64,000 bases of DNA from Denitrobaculum tricleocarpae (GCF_007004665.1 NZ_ML660052.1:496001-560000); one strand, 5' to 3'; shown: positions 48,011 to 58,278, counted from the first letter of the stretch. Notes: a model not told the origin generated them from the sequence alone. Made by a program: numbers and translations.

Positions 48011-48072
48011 AGATCAGATTCACAAGCAGGAGTGATCGCCTTTGGCGATTCCATCTAAACTTGATCTGATCT
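48011..48072. repeat. Diverged single B element, copy 4
   Basis: A 62-base palindrome aligning with B of the other three sites: ends AGATCAGATTCA and TGATCTGATCT, with ATCGCC-TTT-GGCGATTCCATCTAAAC in the centre. The ends have changed at matching positions on both arms (GAGC to GATC). There is no A partner. Its last two bases, with the next, form the TAG stop of rnhA on the minus strand. Confidence 0.8.
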
Positions 48073-48505
48073 AACGGTTTTGCTCGACGCCCTGGCGGGC
48101 GAGCTCGTCGGCGCGTTCGTTCTCCGGATGGCCGGCGTGTCCCTTGACCCAGTGCCACTGCACGTCATGCCGTTCCAGGGCCTGTTCCAGGCGCTGCCAG
48201 AGATCCATATTTTTCACCGGCTTTTTGTCAGCGGTCTTCCAGCCGCGTTTTTTCCAGCCGTGAATCCACTTGGTGATGCCGTCCTTGACGTAACTGCTGT
48301 CCGTGGTCAGGTCGACCTTCGAGGCGCGGGTCAGGGCTTCCAGCGCTGATATCGCCGCCATCATTTCCATGCGGTTGTTGGTGGTATCGGGCGCGCCCCC
48401 GAAGATTTCCTTTTCGGTTCCCTTGTAGCGCAGGATGGCGCCCCAGCCGCCGGGACCCGGATTGCCGGAGCAGGCTCCGTCGGTGAAGATTTCGACTCTA
48501 TCCAT
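48071..48505 (-). CDS. rnhA: Ribonuclease HI
   Basis: 144 residues. It cuts RNA in RNA-DNA hybrids. The active-site acids are Asp9 ([14 protein letters not shown]), Glu47 (NNRMEMMAA), Asp69 ([11 protein letters not shown]) and the Asp of [15 protein letters not shown] near the C-terminus. It is in a minus-strand run with thrB and ispH, an arrangement shared by many Alphaproteobacteria. Its stop is created by the end of a B repeat. Confidence 0.96.
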   Translation of the reverse strand: MDRVEIFTDGACSGNPGPGGWGAILRYKGTEKEIFGGAPDTTNNRMEMMAAISALEALTRASKVDLTTDSSYVKDGITKWIHGWKKRGWKTADKKPVKNMDLWQRLEQALERHDVQWHWVKGHAGHPENERADELARQGVEQNR

Positions 48506-48532
48506 TGGGCGCGTATGCCTTTTTGTTATCTG

Positions 48533-49498
48533 TTAAAGATCGATCCCGTAGGCAGAAGGGCCGTTAACGCGCTGATGAAACTGGAGTTTTTTCCAGTATT
48601 CGATCGGGTCTTTCGGTTTCACGAAAGCGCCTTCGGGGTGGTTTAGCCAGTCATAGAGGCGAGTCAGCAGGAACCGCATAGCGCTTCCGCGCGCCAGGAT
48701 GGGCAGCGCTTCGACCTCGGCTTCGGTGCAGGGGCGCAGCTCGCGATAGCTCTTCAGCATCATTTGAGCCTTGGTGATATTGAAGCTGGTGTCGGGCTCG
48801 AAACACCAGGCATTCAGACAGATCGCCAGGTCGTAGGCGAAGGCGTCATTGCAGGCGAAATAGAAATCAATGACACCCGAGAGATCCTGACCGAGAAAAA
48901 AGACGTTGTCGGTGAAAAGGTCGGCGTGGATCACCCCTGTGGGGAGATTCTCCGGCCAACGCGCCTCCAGGATGGTCAGCTCGCCGTCCAGCTCCTCGGC
49001 AAGGCCGGGAAGAACCTCGTGCGCACGGTCCTTGCTCAGATCGAACAGCGGGCGCCAGGATGAAATCGAGAGCGTGTTGGGACGCGACATGTCGAAGCTA
49101 CCGCTCGCCAGGTGCATGCGGGCAAGCGCCGCGCCGAGCGAGCGGCAGTGGAAGGGCTGAATCCGGCGTGGCGACATGCCTTCCAGGAAAGAGATGATGG
49201 CCGCCGGACGGCCGCAGAGCTGACGCAGGCTCTTGCCATCCTTGCCATGAATGGGGAGGGGGCAGTCGAAGCCCTGTTCGCTGAGATGCTCCATCAGACC
49301 GATGAAGTAGGGCAGGTCCCTCGGATCGACGCGTTTTTCATAGAGCGTGAGAATATAGCTGCCGCTTGTCGTATGCAGCAGGAAGTTCGAGTTCTCGACA
49401 CCTTCGGCGATCCCCTTCAAGGAGAGCATTTCACCAATGTCATATTCGGTGAGAAAGGCTTCGAGGTGTTCGTCCGAGACTTCGGTGTAAACGGCCAT
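48533..49498 (-). CDS. thrB: Homoserine kinase, APH/fructosamine kinase-like type
   Basis: 321 residues. This is the alphaproteobacterial ThrB with an aminoglycoside phosphotransferase fold, not the GHMP kinase of E. coli. [21 protein letters not shown] at the start, the catalytic loop [17 protein letters not shown] and the metal-binding [19 protein letters not shown] are typical. It makes the substrate of threonine synthase, thrC, found 8 kb away. Located between ispH (13-base gap) and rnhA (27-base gap). Confidence 0.94.
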   Translation of the reverse strand: MAVYTEVSDEHLEAFLTEYDIGEMLSLKGIAEGVENSNFLLHTTSGSYILTLYEKRVDPRDLPYFIGLMEHLSEQGFDCPLPIHGKDGKSLRQLCGRPAAIISFLEGMSPRRIQPFHCRSLGAALARMHLASGSFDMSRPNTLSISSWRPLFDLSKDRAHEVLPGLAEELDGELTILEARWPENLPTGVIHADLFTDNVFFLGQDLSGVIDFYFACNDAFAYDLAICLNAWCFEPDTSFNITKAQMMLKSYRELRPCTEAEVEALPILARGSAMRFLLTRLYDWLNHPEGAFVKPKDPIEYWKKLQFHQRVNGPSAYGIDL

Positions 49499-49510
49499 GG
49501 AGACTCCGGC

Positions 49511-50473
49511 TCAGGCCGTTTCGCTGTGGTCTAGGAGCGATCGCGGAACCCTGAAGATCACATCCTCTTCAGTCACCGACACCTCCTCGATGGTGACCTC
49601 GAAGCGGGCCTCGATCGCCTGGATGACCTCGTCCACCAGGATCTCGGGTGCCGATGCCCCGGCGGTGATTCCCAGGCGTGTAACGCCACTGAGCTGATCC
49701 CAGTTGATGTCTTCTGCGCGCTGAACCAGGGCCGCGCGCTCACAGCCGTGATTGAACGCGACCTCCACCAGGCGTCGGGAGTTCGATGAGTTTGGCGCGC
49801 CGACCACAAGCAGCGCGTCGCAGGATTTCGCGATCGCCTTCACCGCCAGCTGACGGTTGGTGGTCGCGTAGCAGATATCTTCTTTCCTGGGACCTTCGAT
49901 CGAGGTGAAGCGCTGCCGCAGTGCCGCCACGATCTCCGCCGTATCATCGACCGAGAGGGTCGTCTGTGTGATGTAGGCGAGGTTCTCGGGATCGCGCACC
50001 TCAAGTGCCGCCACGTCGTCCAGCTTTTCGACCAGCAGCATGGAGCCCTTGGGAAGTTGCCCCATGGTACCGATGACTTCAGGATGGCCGGCATGGCCGA
50101 TCAGAATGATCTGCCGGCCCGCGCGCTGATGCGTTTCGGCTTCCCGGTGCACCTTGCTGACCAGGGGGCAGGTCGCATCCACGTAGATCATGTTGCGCCG
50201 CTGGGCTTCCGCCGGCACCTCTTTGGGCACGCCATGGGCGGAGAAAATGACCGGAACGTTCTCGGGAACTTCGTCGAGTTCCTCAACAAAGACCGCGCCT
50301 TGAGACTCAAGTGTTTCAACGACATAGCGATTGTGAACAATCTCATGACGAACGTAGACCGGTGCGCCGTACTTCTCGATGGCGCGTTCGACAATATCGA
50401 TTGCGCGATCCACGCCTGCGCAAAACCCGCGAGGGTTGGCGAGAAGGATATCGAGTTTTGAACGCTGGCTCAT
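49511..50473 (-). CDS. ispH: 4-hydroxy-3-methylbut-2-enyl diphosphate reductase
   Basis: 320 residues. The last enzyme of the MEP pathway, giving IPP and DMAPP. The three cysteines that hold the 4Fe-4S cluster are Cys18 ([13 protein letters not shown]), Cys102 ([11 protein letters not shown]) and Cys201 ([11 protein letters not shown]). The motif [14 protein letters not shown] is also conserved. First gene of the ispH-thrB-rnhA run, divergent from the CDGSH gene. Confidence 0.96.
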   Translation of the reverse strand: MSQRSKLDILLANPRGFCAGVDRAIDIVERAIEKYGAPVYVRHEIVHNRYVVETLESQGAVFVEELDEVPENVPVIFSAHGVPKEVPAEAQRRNMIYVDATCPLVSKVHREAETHQRAGRQIILIGHAGHPEVIGTMGQLPKGSMLLVEKLDDVAALEVRDPENLAYITQTTLSVDDTAEIVAALRQRFTSIEGPRKEDICYATTNRQLAVKAIAKSCDALLVVGAPNSSNSRRLVEVAFNHGCERAALVQRAEDINWDQLSGVTRLGITAGASAPEILVDEVIQAIEARFEVTIEEVSVTEEDVIFRVPRSLLDHSETA

Positions 50474-50734
50474 TTTCGCTCTACACGCTGGCTGAAGAGG
50501 CCTCCTTTGCGACGCGGGAAGCCTCTGAGGTTCTGGGCTTCACTTGAACATCGCCCATACCCTTGTACTTGTCCCAGCGGTTCCCTAAAGTCCAGCAAGA
50601 TTTCGAGGAGTCGCCCTGAAAACCGCGTAAATCCAGATAACATCTGTTTTTTTCTGCGGCTTCCGCATGGCGGTGACTCTCTGGAAACGGCCCGCGAAAG
50701 ACCGAGTGCATGAGACTGACTGAGAGGAGAATTC

Positions 50735-50974
50735 ATGACTGATCCCGTTCCCGCCCAGAAGTCACCCTATGAAGTGACAGTCGAAGCCGGTCGCACATAT
50801 TTCTGGTGTGCTTGCGGATTGAGCAAAAAGCAACCTTTCTGCGATGGGTCGCACTCGGGAACTGATATAACACCCGTGAAATTCAAGGCTGAAAAGGCTG
50901 ACAACGTCTTCTTTTGCGGTTGCAAAGCAACGGAAGGCAAGCCTTTCTGCGACGGCTCTCACAACGATCTTTGA
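50735..50974 (+). CDS. Double CDGSH iron-sulfur domain protein
   Basis: 79 residues holding two CDGSH motifs in tandem. The first is CACGLSKKQPFCDGSH and the second CGCKATEGKPFCDGSH, each with the C-X-C...C-D-G-S-H three-Cys one-His 2Fe-2S ligand set. This is the bacterial relative of mitochondrial MiNT/CISD3, holding two clusters in one chain. There is no signal peptide or membrane helix. The role is probably electron or cluster transfer; partners are unknown. Confidence 0.93.
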   Translation: MTDPVPAQKSPYEVTVEAGRTYFWCACGLSKKQPFCDGSHSGTDITPVKFKAEKADNVFFCGCKATEGKPFCDGSHNDL

Positions 50975-50996
50975 TTCACTTGGTCTGATTGACTTT

Positions 50997-51539
50997 ATGC
51001 ATGTAATAGCAGCGGCCCTACGCCGCATGGGTTTGTTCCGTACCTCTGTCTTGACGCTTGCGCCGCTTTTGCTTGTGGCCTGTGCGTCGCAAGACGAAGC
51101 GCCGCCTGTCTGTCCCGAGGCTATTGTGATCAAGGATGCCGAGCGTCTCGTGAAGTTCGAGGGGCCGGGCCGTGATCTGACCGATGTCCGCTTCGAGCTG
51201 GATATCGACGGCGTTCAACTGGCCTGCGAATATGACGATGACCAGATCGAGAGCGCGCTCGGGATCCGCCTGATCGCTGCACGCGGACCTGCGGATACAG
51301 ATCGGGCGGCGTCTTTCAGCTACTTCGTGGCTGTCGCAACATCCAATCGCGAGATTCTGGCGCGTGAAGAGTTCGACCTGACCATTCCCTTCGAAGGAAA
51401 TCGCACGCGGGTTATCGCACTGGAAGAAGTGTTCCCCAACATCCCCCTGCGCCCCGGGCGTGATGGTGCTGATTATCTGGTCTATATCGGCCTTCAGCTG
51501 ACAGCGGACGAATTGCAGTATAATCGCGAAAATCGTTGA
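50997..51539 (+). CDS. Predicted lipoprotein of unknown function
   Basis: 180 residues with a signal peptide and lipobox: RTSVLTLAPLLLVACAS, so Cys29 would be lipidated. The mature part is acidic and beta-rich (DVRFELDIDGVQLACEYDD; FSYFVAVATSNREILA; YLVYIGLQLTADELQY). Two further Cys (CPEA and LACEY) could form a disulfide. No family is recognised with certainty. It starts 22 bases after the CDGSH gene. A start at the Met in RRMGLFRTS (residue 11) is possible. Confidence 0.8.
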   Translation: MHVIAAALRRMGLFRTSVLTLAPLLLVACASQDEAPPVCPEAIVIKDAERLVKFEGPGRDLTDVRFELDIDGVQLACEYDDDQIESALGIRLIAARGPADTDRAASFSYFVAVATSNREILAREEFDLTIPFEGNRTRVIALEEVFPNIPLRPGRDGADYLVYIGLQLTADELQYNRENR

Positions 51540-51587
51540 AAAATAAGGGCTTTAGCCTGGGTCACGCTTTGGTTTCTATGCTCTGAG

Positions 51588-51615
51588 TTGACATTCCAAC
51601 CAAAGCCGCTACTTT
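51588..51615 (+). promoter_or_regulatory. Candidate promoter of the gcv operon
   Basis: A perfect TTGACA at 51588-51593 followed after 16 bases by TACTTT at 51610-51615. This would place the RNA start about 50 bases before the glycine riboswitch. The -10 is weak, so confidence is moderate. Confidence 0.45.
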
Positions 51616-51666
51616 GACCTCAAGGTAATGACCGGCCTGGCCGGACAAGCATTGACCGTTTATCCC

Positions 51667-51876
51667 TAGCGGGAGAGACCGGAACGTCACTTGAGACGGC
51701 ACCGGCGCCGAAGGAGCAACCGCCCCGGAAACTCTCAGGCACAGTGGACCGCTAAGGGAAGGTAACTCTGGAAAGCAAACCGTCGCATGGCGGCGGGATG
51801 CACCGAAGGAGTAAGCTCTTCCAGGGACCGTGATCCGGCCCTGGACAGGGTGAATCTCTCAGGTTCGAAGACAGAG
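51667..51876 (+). promoter_or_regulatory. Tandem glycine riboswitch
   Basis: Two adjacent glycine aptamers. Aptamer 1 spans about 51667-51754 with closing stem TAGCGG/CCGCTA, the core GGGAGAG, CCGAAGGAGCAA and CTCTCAGGCA. Aptamer 2 spans about 51766-51876 with closing stem CTCTG/CAGAG and core elements CCGAAGGAGTAA and CTCTCAGG. They are joined by about 11 bases. It lies just before gcvT-gcvH-gcvP, so glycine would turn on the genes that degrade it. Confidence 0.92.
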
Positions 51877-51938
51877 GGGGCCATAGCTGCCGGATATTGG
51901 TGGATATGGACTTACACCCCGTGTTGAAGGACCGAACC

Positions 51939-53054
51939 GTGACGGATCAGGACTCTCAAAACAAGAAGACCGCGCTTTACGCGCTGCATGTGGAGCTTGG
52001 CGGCAAGATGGTGCCCTTCGCGGGCTACATGTTGCCGGTTCAATATGCCGACGCCGGAATCATGCTCGAACATCAGCGTGCCCGGGAGTCTGCCGCCCTC
52101 TTCGATGTTTCCCATATGGGGCAGGTTCGTATCACTGGCGCCGATCGTGTGGCGGCTTTGGAAGCGCTGGTTCCGGCGGATGTCGAGACTCTTGCGGTCG
52201 GCAGAACGCGCTATAGCTTTTTCACCAACGAGACCGGCGGAATTCTGGACGATCTGATGATCACCCAGGCTGAGGACGGCCTGATCCTGGTGATCAACGC
52301 GGCCTGCAAGGATGCGGATATCGCGCACCTGCGGGCCAACCTTAGTGGCGACGTAAAGCTTGAGGTGCTGGACAGCCTCTCATTGCTCGCGCTTCAGGGG
52401 CCCGGGTCCGCGGCGGTTCTCGGTCAGTGGGCGCCGGAAGCAACCACCATGCCTTTCATGTCGACCCGTGATTTCGTAATCGCCGGCATTGACTGCCGGG
52501 TGAGCCGATCGGGCTACAGCGGCGAAGATGGCTACGAGATTGCCATGGAGTCGGATCGGGCGGTCGATCTGGCCCGTGCTCTGCTTGAGCATGATGCCGT
52601 TTCGGCGTCCGGCCTGGGCGCGCGCGATTCGCTGCGTCTGGAGGCCGGGCTCTGCCTTTACGGCCATGACATCGACACGACGACGACTCCGGTCGAAGCC
52701 GGCCTGACCTGGGCGATGCAAAAGCGCAGGCGGACAGAGGGCGGTTTCCCGGGGGCTGCGGTCATTCAGAAACAATTGGCTGACGGCGCGCCGCGCCGTC
52801 TCGTAGGTTTAAAGCCCGAGGGTCGCGCACCCTGCCGGGAAGGTACCGAACTGACCGACGACAGCGGCCGCGTCATCGGGAAGATTACGTCCGGCGGTTT
52901 TGGTCCGACTGTCGGCGGGCCCGTGGCCATGGGTTACCTGGAGACGGCTTTTGCATCTGCCGGAACCACCGTTCAGGCCATGGTGCGGGGCAAACCGCGG
53001 CCGTGTGAAGTTGTGAAGATGCCCTTCGTGGCGCACAGTTTCTATCGAGGATAA
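51939..53054 (+). CDS. gcvT: Glycine cleavage system T protein (aminomethyltransferase)
   Basis: 371 residues from a GTG at 51939, which has AAGGA seven bases upstream; in-frame TTG at 51897 and ATG at 51906 are alternatives with poor ribosome sites. T protein transfers the one-carbon unit from lipoyl-H to tetrahydrofolate. Typical sequences: TALYALHVELGGKMVPFAGYMLPVQY, ESAALFDVSHMGQVRI, SRSGYSGEDGYEIA, LEAGLCLYGHDID and the final LRGKPRPCEVVKMPFV-like region. Riboswitch-controlled first gene of the operon. Confidence 0.94.
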   Translation: MTDQDSQNKKTALYALHVELGGKMVPFAGYMLPVQYADAGIMLEHQRARESAALFDVSHMGQVRITGADRVAALEALVPADVETLAVGRTRYSFFTNETGGILDDLMITQAEDGLILVINAACKDADIAHLRANLSGDVKLEVLDSLSLLALQGPGSAAVLGQWAPEATTMPFMSTRDFVIAGIDCRVSRSGYSGEDGYEIAMESDRAVDLARALLEHDAVSASGLGARDSLRLEAGLCLYGHDIDTTTTPVEAGLTWAMQKRRRTEGGFPGAAVIQKQLADGAPRRLVGLKPEGRAPCREGTELTDDSGRVIGKITSGGFGPTVGGPVAMGYLETAFASAGTTVQAMVRGKPRPCEVVKMPFVAHSFYRG

Positions 53055-53077
53055 CTTTGTAACAGGGGAATAGACGA

Positions 53078-53455
53078 ATGAGTGACGTTAAATTCAGTGA
53101 AGATCACGAGTGGATTCGTGTCGAGGGGGACGTCGGCACCATCGGTATCACGGTCTTTGCCCAGCAGCAGCTCGGCGACGTGGTTTACGTCGAGGTGCCT
53201 GAGGTCGGCACAAGTGTCGAAAAGGGCGGTGAAGTTGCCGTCGTTGAATCCGTCAAGGCGGCCAGCGAGCTCTTTGCGCCGATCGACGGCGAGGTTGTCG
53301 AGAGCAACAGCGGATTGGCCGATGACCCGGCGGCGGTCAACAGTGATCCGGAGGGTGAAGGCTGGTTCTTCAAGGTCAAGATATCCGATGCCGGACAGCT
53401 TGATGATTTGATGGACGAGGCGGCCTACAAGGCTTTCGTCGAAACGCAGTCGTAA
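53078..53455 (+). CDS. gcvH: Glycine cleavage system H protein
   Basis: 125 residues. The shuttle protein carrying the aminomethyl group on lipoyl-lysine. Lys60 in VESVKAASELFAPIDG is the lipoylated residue. DHEWIRVEGDVGTIGITVFAQQQLGDVVYVE is typical (cited in part). Located 23 bases after gcvT and 150 bases before gcvP. Confidence 0.96.
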   Translation: MSDVKFSEDHEWIRVEGDVGTIGITVFAQQQLGDVVYVEVPEVGTSVEKGGEVAVVESVKAASELFAPIDGEVVESNSGLADDPAAVNSDPEGEGWFFKVKISDAGQLDDLMDEAAYKAFVETQS

Positions 53456-53605
53456 GACTGAACGCGATCAACCGGATTGGCGGATGCCCGGCGCAAGCCG
53501 CTCATCCGGTTGACTGGAGATCGAGCTGCGACCGGGCGGGGGCGAGACACGGGCCCACGGCATTTTGGTGGCTGGCTTTCACGAGATGATAGAGGAAACA
53601 GGTTC

Positions 53606-56494
53606 ATGGCTGACGCGGTAACTTCGCTGAGTGAACTCGAACAGCAGGATGAATTTCTGCGCAGGCACATCGGACCGGATGAGGCGCAGGTCGCCGAGAT
53701 GCTGGGGTACCTGAAGATTGAGTCGCTGCAGAGCCTGATCGAGAAGGCCGTGCCGGATTCGATCAGGAACGACGGCCCTCTGGCCATGAACCAGAGCCGC
53801 AGCGAGACGGCCATTCTCGCGCGCATCCGTGAGATCGCGGACAAGAACAAGGTCTACAAGTCCATGATCGGAATGGGTTACCACAATACCCATACACCAA
53901 CGGTCATTCTGCGCAACATCCTGGAGAACCCGGCCTGGTACACGGCTTACACGCCCTATCAGGCGGAGATTTCCCAGGGCCGACTGGAAGCCATCCTCAA
54001 TTTTCAGACCATGATCGCTGATCTGACCGGGATGGAACTGGCCAATTCTTCGCTGCTGGATGAGGGCACCGCAGCCGCAGAGGCCATGACCCTCTGTCAG
54101 CGGGTCGGCAAGAGCAAAAGCAACCGCTTCCTGGTGGATTCCGACTGTCATCCGCAGACGATCGACGTGCTTCGGACCCGCTCGAGCGCTCTCGACATCG
54201 AGGTGGTGGTCGGTGATCCGCGCGGTGCTGACCGGGACGCGGAGGTTTTCGCGGTGCTGCTGCAGTATCCGGGCAGTTCGGGCGAGATTCGCGACGACCG
54301 GGATGTGATGGCGGAGTTCCAGAGCCGCGGTGCGATGGTGGCCGTGTCGGCGGATTTGCTCAGCCTGACGCTGTTAACGCCGCCGGGTGAGCTGGGCGCC
54401 GACGTCGTTGTCGGTACCTCACAGCGCTTTGGCGTGCCGCTGGGTTTCGGCGGCCCGCACGCCGGGTACATGGCGGTGCGTGACAAGCATAAGCGTTCGG
54501 TCCCGGGCCGTCTGGTCGGCGTCTCCGTGGATTCGAGCGGCCGTCCCGCGCTTCGCCTAGCCCTGCAGACCCGCGAGCAGCATATCCGCCGGGAAAAGGC
54601 CACCAGCAATATCTGTACGGCACAGGTCCTGCTTGCCGTGATCGCGAGCATGTACGCGGTCTATCACGGTCCGCAAGGTTTGAAGATCATTGCAAAGCGC
54701 GTCCATCGTCTGACGGCGATCCTGGCTGAGGGGCTGCGTCAGGGCGGCGTCGATGTCGAGACGAAACACTTCTTCGATACCATCACGCTGAAAGTTCCCG
54801 GGCGTGCGGCCGAAGTGGCCGGGAAGGCCCGTCAAAACCAGGTCAATCTGCGCGAGGTCGATGGCGATACCCTGGGTATCGCACTCGATGAGACGACGAC
54901 CGCAGCCGACGTCGAACTGCTCTGGAAGATCTTCGGTGCCGAGGGATTGAGTGTCGCCCAGCTTGACGGGCAGACCGCCGATGCTCTGCCACAGACGCTG
55001 TTGCGCAGCTCGGATATCCTGACCCACGAGGTCTTCAACCGATATCACGCGGAAACCGAGATGCTGCGCTACCTGCGCAAGCTGGCTGACAAGGACATCG
55101 CGCTCGATCGGGCCATGATCCCCCTTGGCTCCTGCACCATGAAACTGAACGCGACCACCGAGATGATCCCCATCACCTGGCCGGAGTTCGGTGCGATCCA
55201 TCCTTTCGTCCCCATGGACCAGGCGGAGGGATATCTCGAGCTGATCAAGGAGCTCGAGGACATGCTGGCCGAGATCACGGGCTATGATGCGGTCTCTCTG
55301 CAGCCGAACGCCGGATCGCAAGGCGAATACGCCGGTCTGCTGGCGATTAAGAAGTATCATGAGAGCCGTGGCGATCATCAGCGTGACATCTGTCTGATCC
55401 CTTCCTCCGCACACGGCACGAACCCCGCAAGCGCCGCTATGGCCGGGATGAAAGTTGTGGTGACCAATTGCGACAGTGACGGGAACGTCGACGTTGACGA
55501 TCTGCGCGTGCGGGCGGAGGAGTATTCGGACCGCCTTGCCGCGTTGATGGTCACCTATCCCTCGACCCACGGCGTCTTCGAAGCCCGTATCACCGAAATC
55601 TGTGAGATCATTCATGATCACGGGGGACAGGTCTACATGGACGGCGCGAATCTCAATGCCATGGTCGGTGTTGCGAAGCCGGGCAGGTTCGGCTCGGACG
55701 TTTCGCACCTCAATCTGCACAAGACCTTCTGTATTCCGCACGGCGGCGGTGGTCCGGGTGTCGGCCCGATCGGCGTGGGCGCGCACCTGGCGCCCTTCCT
55801 GCCGAACCACTCACTGGTCGCCGAAGCCGGACCGGAAAGCGGCGTCGGCGCTGTTTCTTCCGCGCCTTGGGGCTCCGCGGGGATCTTGCCGATCTCTTGG
55901 GCTTACATCGCGCTGATGGGCGCGGACGGCCTGCGCAGGGCAACCGAGGTCGCCATTCTGAGCGCGAACTACATTGCCAGGCGTTTGGAGCAGGCTTTTC
56001 CCGTGCTCTATACCGGGGCCAACGGGATGATTGCACATGAGTGCATCATCGATCTGCGGCCGATCAAGGATCAGACCGGTGTGACCGTCGACGACGTGGC
56101 CAAGCGACTGATCGATTATGGCTTCCATGCGCCAACCATGTCGTTCCCGGTTGCGGGGACCCTGATGATCGAGCCGACGGAGTCGGAATCGAAGCAGGAG
56201 CTCGACCGCTTCTGCGACGCCATGCTTGCGATCCGCGCGGAGATCGCCGAGATCGAAAGCGGTAAGACTTCGCACGATGACAGCCCGTTGGCCCACGCGC
56301 CTCATACAGCCGAAGATCTGGTCTCTGACCAGTGGAACCGGGCCTACAGCCGGGAAGCGGCTGTCTATCCTGTCGAGTCTCTGCGCGCCGCGAAGTACTG
56401 GCCGCCGGTCGGGCGGGTCGACAACGTCTATGGTGACCGCAATCTGGCCTGTTCCTGTCCGTCGATCGAGAGTTATCGCGACGCCGCCGAGTAG
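53606..56494 (+). CDS. gcvP: Glycine dehydrogenase (decarboxylating), single-chain P protein
   Basis: 962 residues from the ATG at 53606, preceded by AGAGGAAACAGG. The open frame reaches back to 53477 but the extension is unlike P protein. Both halves of the fused (single-chain) form are present: an N-terminal part with [12 protein letters not shown] and [12 protein letters not shown], and a C-terminal part with the PLP-binding Lys in [18 protein letters not shown]. It decarboxylates glycine onto lipoyl-H. An L protein is presumably elsewhere; the Lpd-like gene at 58.3 kb is not a good candidate. Confidence 0.96.
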   Translation: MADAVTSLSELEQQDEFLRRHIGPDEAQVAEMLGYLKIESLQSLIEKAVPDSIRNDGPLAMNQSRSETAILARIREIADKNKVYKSMIGMGYHNTHTPTVILRNILENPAWYTAYTPYQAEISQGRLEAILNFQTMIADLTGMELANSSLLDEGTAAAEAMTLCQRVGKSKSNRFLVDSDCHPQTIDVLRTRSSALDIEVVVGDPRGADRDAEVFAVLLQYPGSSGEIRDDRDVMAEFQSRGAMVAVSADLLSLTLLTPPGELGADVVVGTSQRFGVPLGFGGPHAGYMAVRDKHKRSVPGRLVGVSVDSSGRPALRLALQTREQHIRREKATSNICTAQVLLAVIASMYAVYHGPQGLKIIAKRVHRLTAILAEGLRQGGVDVETKHFFDTITLKVPGRAAEVAGKARQNQVNLREVDGDTLGIALDETTTAADVELLWKIFGAEGLSVAQLDGQTADALPQTLLRSSDILTHEVFNRYHAETEMLRYLRKLADKDIALDRAMIPLGSCTMKLNATTEMIPITWPEFGAIHPFVPMDQAEGYLELIKELEDMLAEITGYDAVSLQPNAGSQGEYAGLLAIKKYHESRGDHQRDICLIPSSAHGTNPASAAMAGMKVVVTNCDSDGNVDVDDLRVRAEEYSDRLAALMVTYPSTHGVFEARITEICEIIHDHGGQVYMDGANLNAMVGVAKPGRFGSDVSHLNLHKTFCIPHGGGGPGVGPIGVGAHLAPFLPNHSLVAEAGPESGVGAVSSAPWGSAGILPISWAYIALMGADGLRRATEVAILSANYIARRLEQAFPVLYTGANGMIAHECIIDLRPIKDQTGVTVDDVAKRLIDYGFHAPTMSFPVAGTLMIEPTESESKQELDRFCDAMLAIRAEIAEIESGKTSHDDSPLAHAPHTAEDLVSDQWNRAYSREAAVYPVESLRAAKYWPPVGRVDNVYGDRNLACSCPSIESYRDAAE

Positions 56495-56513
56495 GGGTCG
56501 CGCTATCACATGG

Positions 56514-56548
56514 AAAAGGCCCGCCGGATCCGCTTCGGCGGGCCTTTT
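56514..56548. terminator. Bidirectional terminator between gcvP and the SDR gene
   Basis: AAAAGGCCCGCCG pairs with CGGCGGGCCTTTT across a 9-base loop. T-runs on both strands make it usable for gcvP on the plus strand and for the convergent SDR gene on the minus strand. It lies 20 bases past the gcvP stop. Confidence 0.85.
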
Positions 56549-56559
56549 CATTGCTAAAC

Positions 56560-57309
56560 TCAGCTTGGAATTTCGGCTCCGTCCCAGGCGAAAACCTTGC
56601 CGCTGTCCTCAACTGTCAGACCATCGATCACGCGTAGAAGGTGATCGGCGGATAGACTGGGTGGGAAGAGCTTGCCGTCCGGCACGCCGCGCTGGAAAGG
56701 CTCGGACAAGGCGGTATCGACCGTTCCCGGATGAAGCCCTATGCAGAGCGCGGAAGCGTTCCGCCGGGCGAGTTCGATCGCTGAGCACTTGAGGAACATA
56801 TTGAGGGCTGATTTGGAGGCGCGGTAGCTGTACCAGCCGCCAAGCTGATTGTCCGAGATACTGCCGACACGTGCGGAGAGCGCGGCGAAGACAGCTTTCT
56901 GATCCTTTGCCAGCAAGGGCAGGAAGTGCTTTGCGATCAGGGCCGGGCCCATGCTGTTAATCCTGAACGCTTGCTCCATCGACTCCGCTGTCAGGGCTCC
57001 CCAGGTTTTTTCCGGTTGCACTCCGCTGCCCTGATGCAACATGCCGGTCGCGACAAAGACCAGATGCAAAGGCCCGCTTGCCGCTGCGAGATCCGCCGCA
57101 GCCCGGATGCTGTCTTCTTGGGTTAAATCAAGATGACCCGGGACGATATTCGGACTGCCGGCGTGGTTCGTACTCCGTCGGGAGAAGGCAAAGACCCGCT
57201 CGATTTTAGGATGGTCCTGAAGAGCCGTGACGACCGCGTTGCCGATGCCACCTGTTGCGCCGACGACCGCGACGTTCAGACTATCGCCGAAGGATTCGAG
57301 TTTGACCAT
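56560..57309 (-). CDS. SDR-family NAD(P)-dependent oxidoreductase
   Basis: 249 residues. A classical short-chain dehydrogenase: cofactor loop AVVGATGGIGNAVVTAL at the N-terminus and the catalytic YSYRASKSALNMF (Tyr and Lys of YXXXK). The NXXG-like LVFVATGMLHQGSG fits the CsgA/YciK-type (short rossmann with ATG rather than NNAG). Substrate unknown. It is separated from the TVP38 gene by a terminator. Confidence 0.88.
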   Translation of the reverse strand: MVKLESFGDSLNVAVVGATGGIGNAVVTALQDHPKIERVFAFSRRSTNHAGSPNIVPGHLDLTQEDSIRAAADLAAASGPLHLVFVATGMLHQGSGVQPEKTWGALTAESMEQAFRINSMGPALIAKHFLPLLAKDQKAVFAALSARVGSISDNQLGGWYSYRASKSALNMFLKCSAIELARRNASALCIGLHPGTVDTALSEPFQRGVPDGKLFPPSLSADHLLRVIDGLTVEDSGKVFAWDGAEIPS

Positions 57310-57351
57310 GTTTCGCCCCTGGACCGCATTTGCTTGAATTCTGGAATGGAA

Positions 57352-57384
57352 AGAGCCCCGCCACAGGAACTATGGCGGGGCTCT
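57352..57384 (-). terminator. Terminator of the TVP38 gene
   Basis: On the minus strand AGAGCCCCGCCA and TGGCGGGGCTCT form a 12-bp perfect stem with a 9-base loop, followed by TTTCC. It lies 56 bases past the TVP38 stop and 43 before the SDR start. Confidence 0.75.
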
Positions 57385-57440
57385 CTAAATCCAAGGCCCG
57401 ATACAAACGGTCTTTATCAGGCTAGGCGGCGGAATCCGGT

Positions 57441-58184
57441 TTATGCAGCTGTCCGGCGCGCCTTGATCTTCTTATAGACCACCGGGATGATCGAGAGGAC
57501 GGAGAGACCCACCAGGGCAACGATGACCTCGGGGGTCAGGGCATTGGCCGGCGAAAAGCTGTCACCACGATCAAAGACGCTGCCAAGACCGGCACCGATC
57601 GAGGCGAAGACGAAGGAGCCCGGAATAATCCCGATGAAGGTTGCCGCCGCGAAGGTACGCAGTTTCACACCCAGGAAGGCCGGCACCAGGTTCACTACAA
57701 CGAAGGGGAAAAGCGGCACCAGGCGCAGGACCAGCAGATAGCTGAAGGCATTGTCCTGAAAACCCGCTTCCATCTTCTTCAACCAGGGGCCCGCTTTGGC
57801 CTTCAGGAAGTCGCCGAGCGCCGTGCGGGCTGCCAGGAAGATACCGACCGCGCCCAAGGTGGCGGCTAACACAATCGAGGCCGTTCCAAAAATGCTGCCG
57901 AAGAGAAAACCGCCGGCAATGCTCAGAACCGCGCCGCCGGGCAGCGAGAGGGCCGTCGCAACGGCGTAGATGGCGATAAAGAGAGCCGCCGCGGCGACAA
58001 CGTTGTTTTGGGTGAAGCTCATCAGAACTTCCCGGTTCTCACGCAGCGCGTCGAAGCTGAGGTAGTCGTCGATACCGAGAGCAAAGGCCCCCGCAATGGC
58101 CGCGAGGATCGCGACAATCGGTGCAAAGCGTTTCGCCTTCTGAGCAAAACCGCGCCGCGGCTGATTGATGGTCGTCGTACTCAT
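57441..58184 (-). CDS. TVP38/TMEM64 (DedA-like VTT) family membrane protein
   Basis: 247 residues from the ATG at 58184, with AAGGA eight bases upstream; the frame is open to 58217. A membrane protein with about six helices. The VTT motif is found in TALSLPGGAVLSIAGGFLFGSIFGT and in LRLVPLFPFVVVNLVPAFLGV. Such proteins are thought to move lipids or small molecules across membranes. In several bacteria they stand next to or are fused with a pyridine nucleotide-disulfide oxidoreductase, as here, but the joint function is unknown. Confidence 0.88.
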   Translation of the reverse strand: MSTTTINQPRRGFAQKAKRFAPIVAILAAIAGAFALGIDDYLSFDALRENREVLMSFTQNNVVAAAALFIAIYAVATALSLPGGAVLSIAGGFLFGSIFGTASIVLAATLGAVGIFLAARTALGDFLKAKAGPWLKKMEAGFQDNAFSYLLVLRLVPLFPFVVVNLVPAFLGVKLRTFAAATFIGIIPGSFVFASIGAGLGSVFDRGDSFSPANALTPEVIVALVGLSVLSIIPVVYKKIKARRTAA

Positions 58185-58278
58185 TGTTTCGTTCCTTGTG
58201 TTTCCCGGAGGCTGCACCCTGCTGGGAGCCCCGCCGCGTTCTATAAGCCGTCACTATCAGGAGGCTGGGGGCGGCTGC

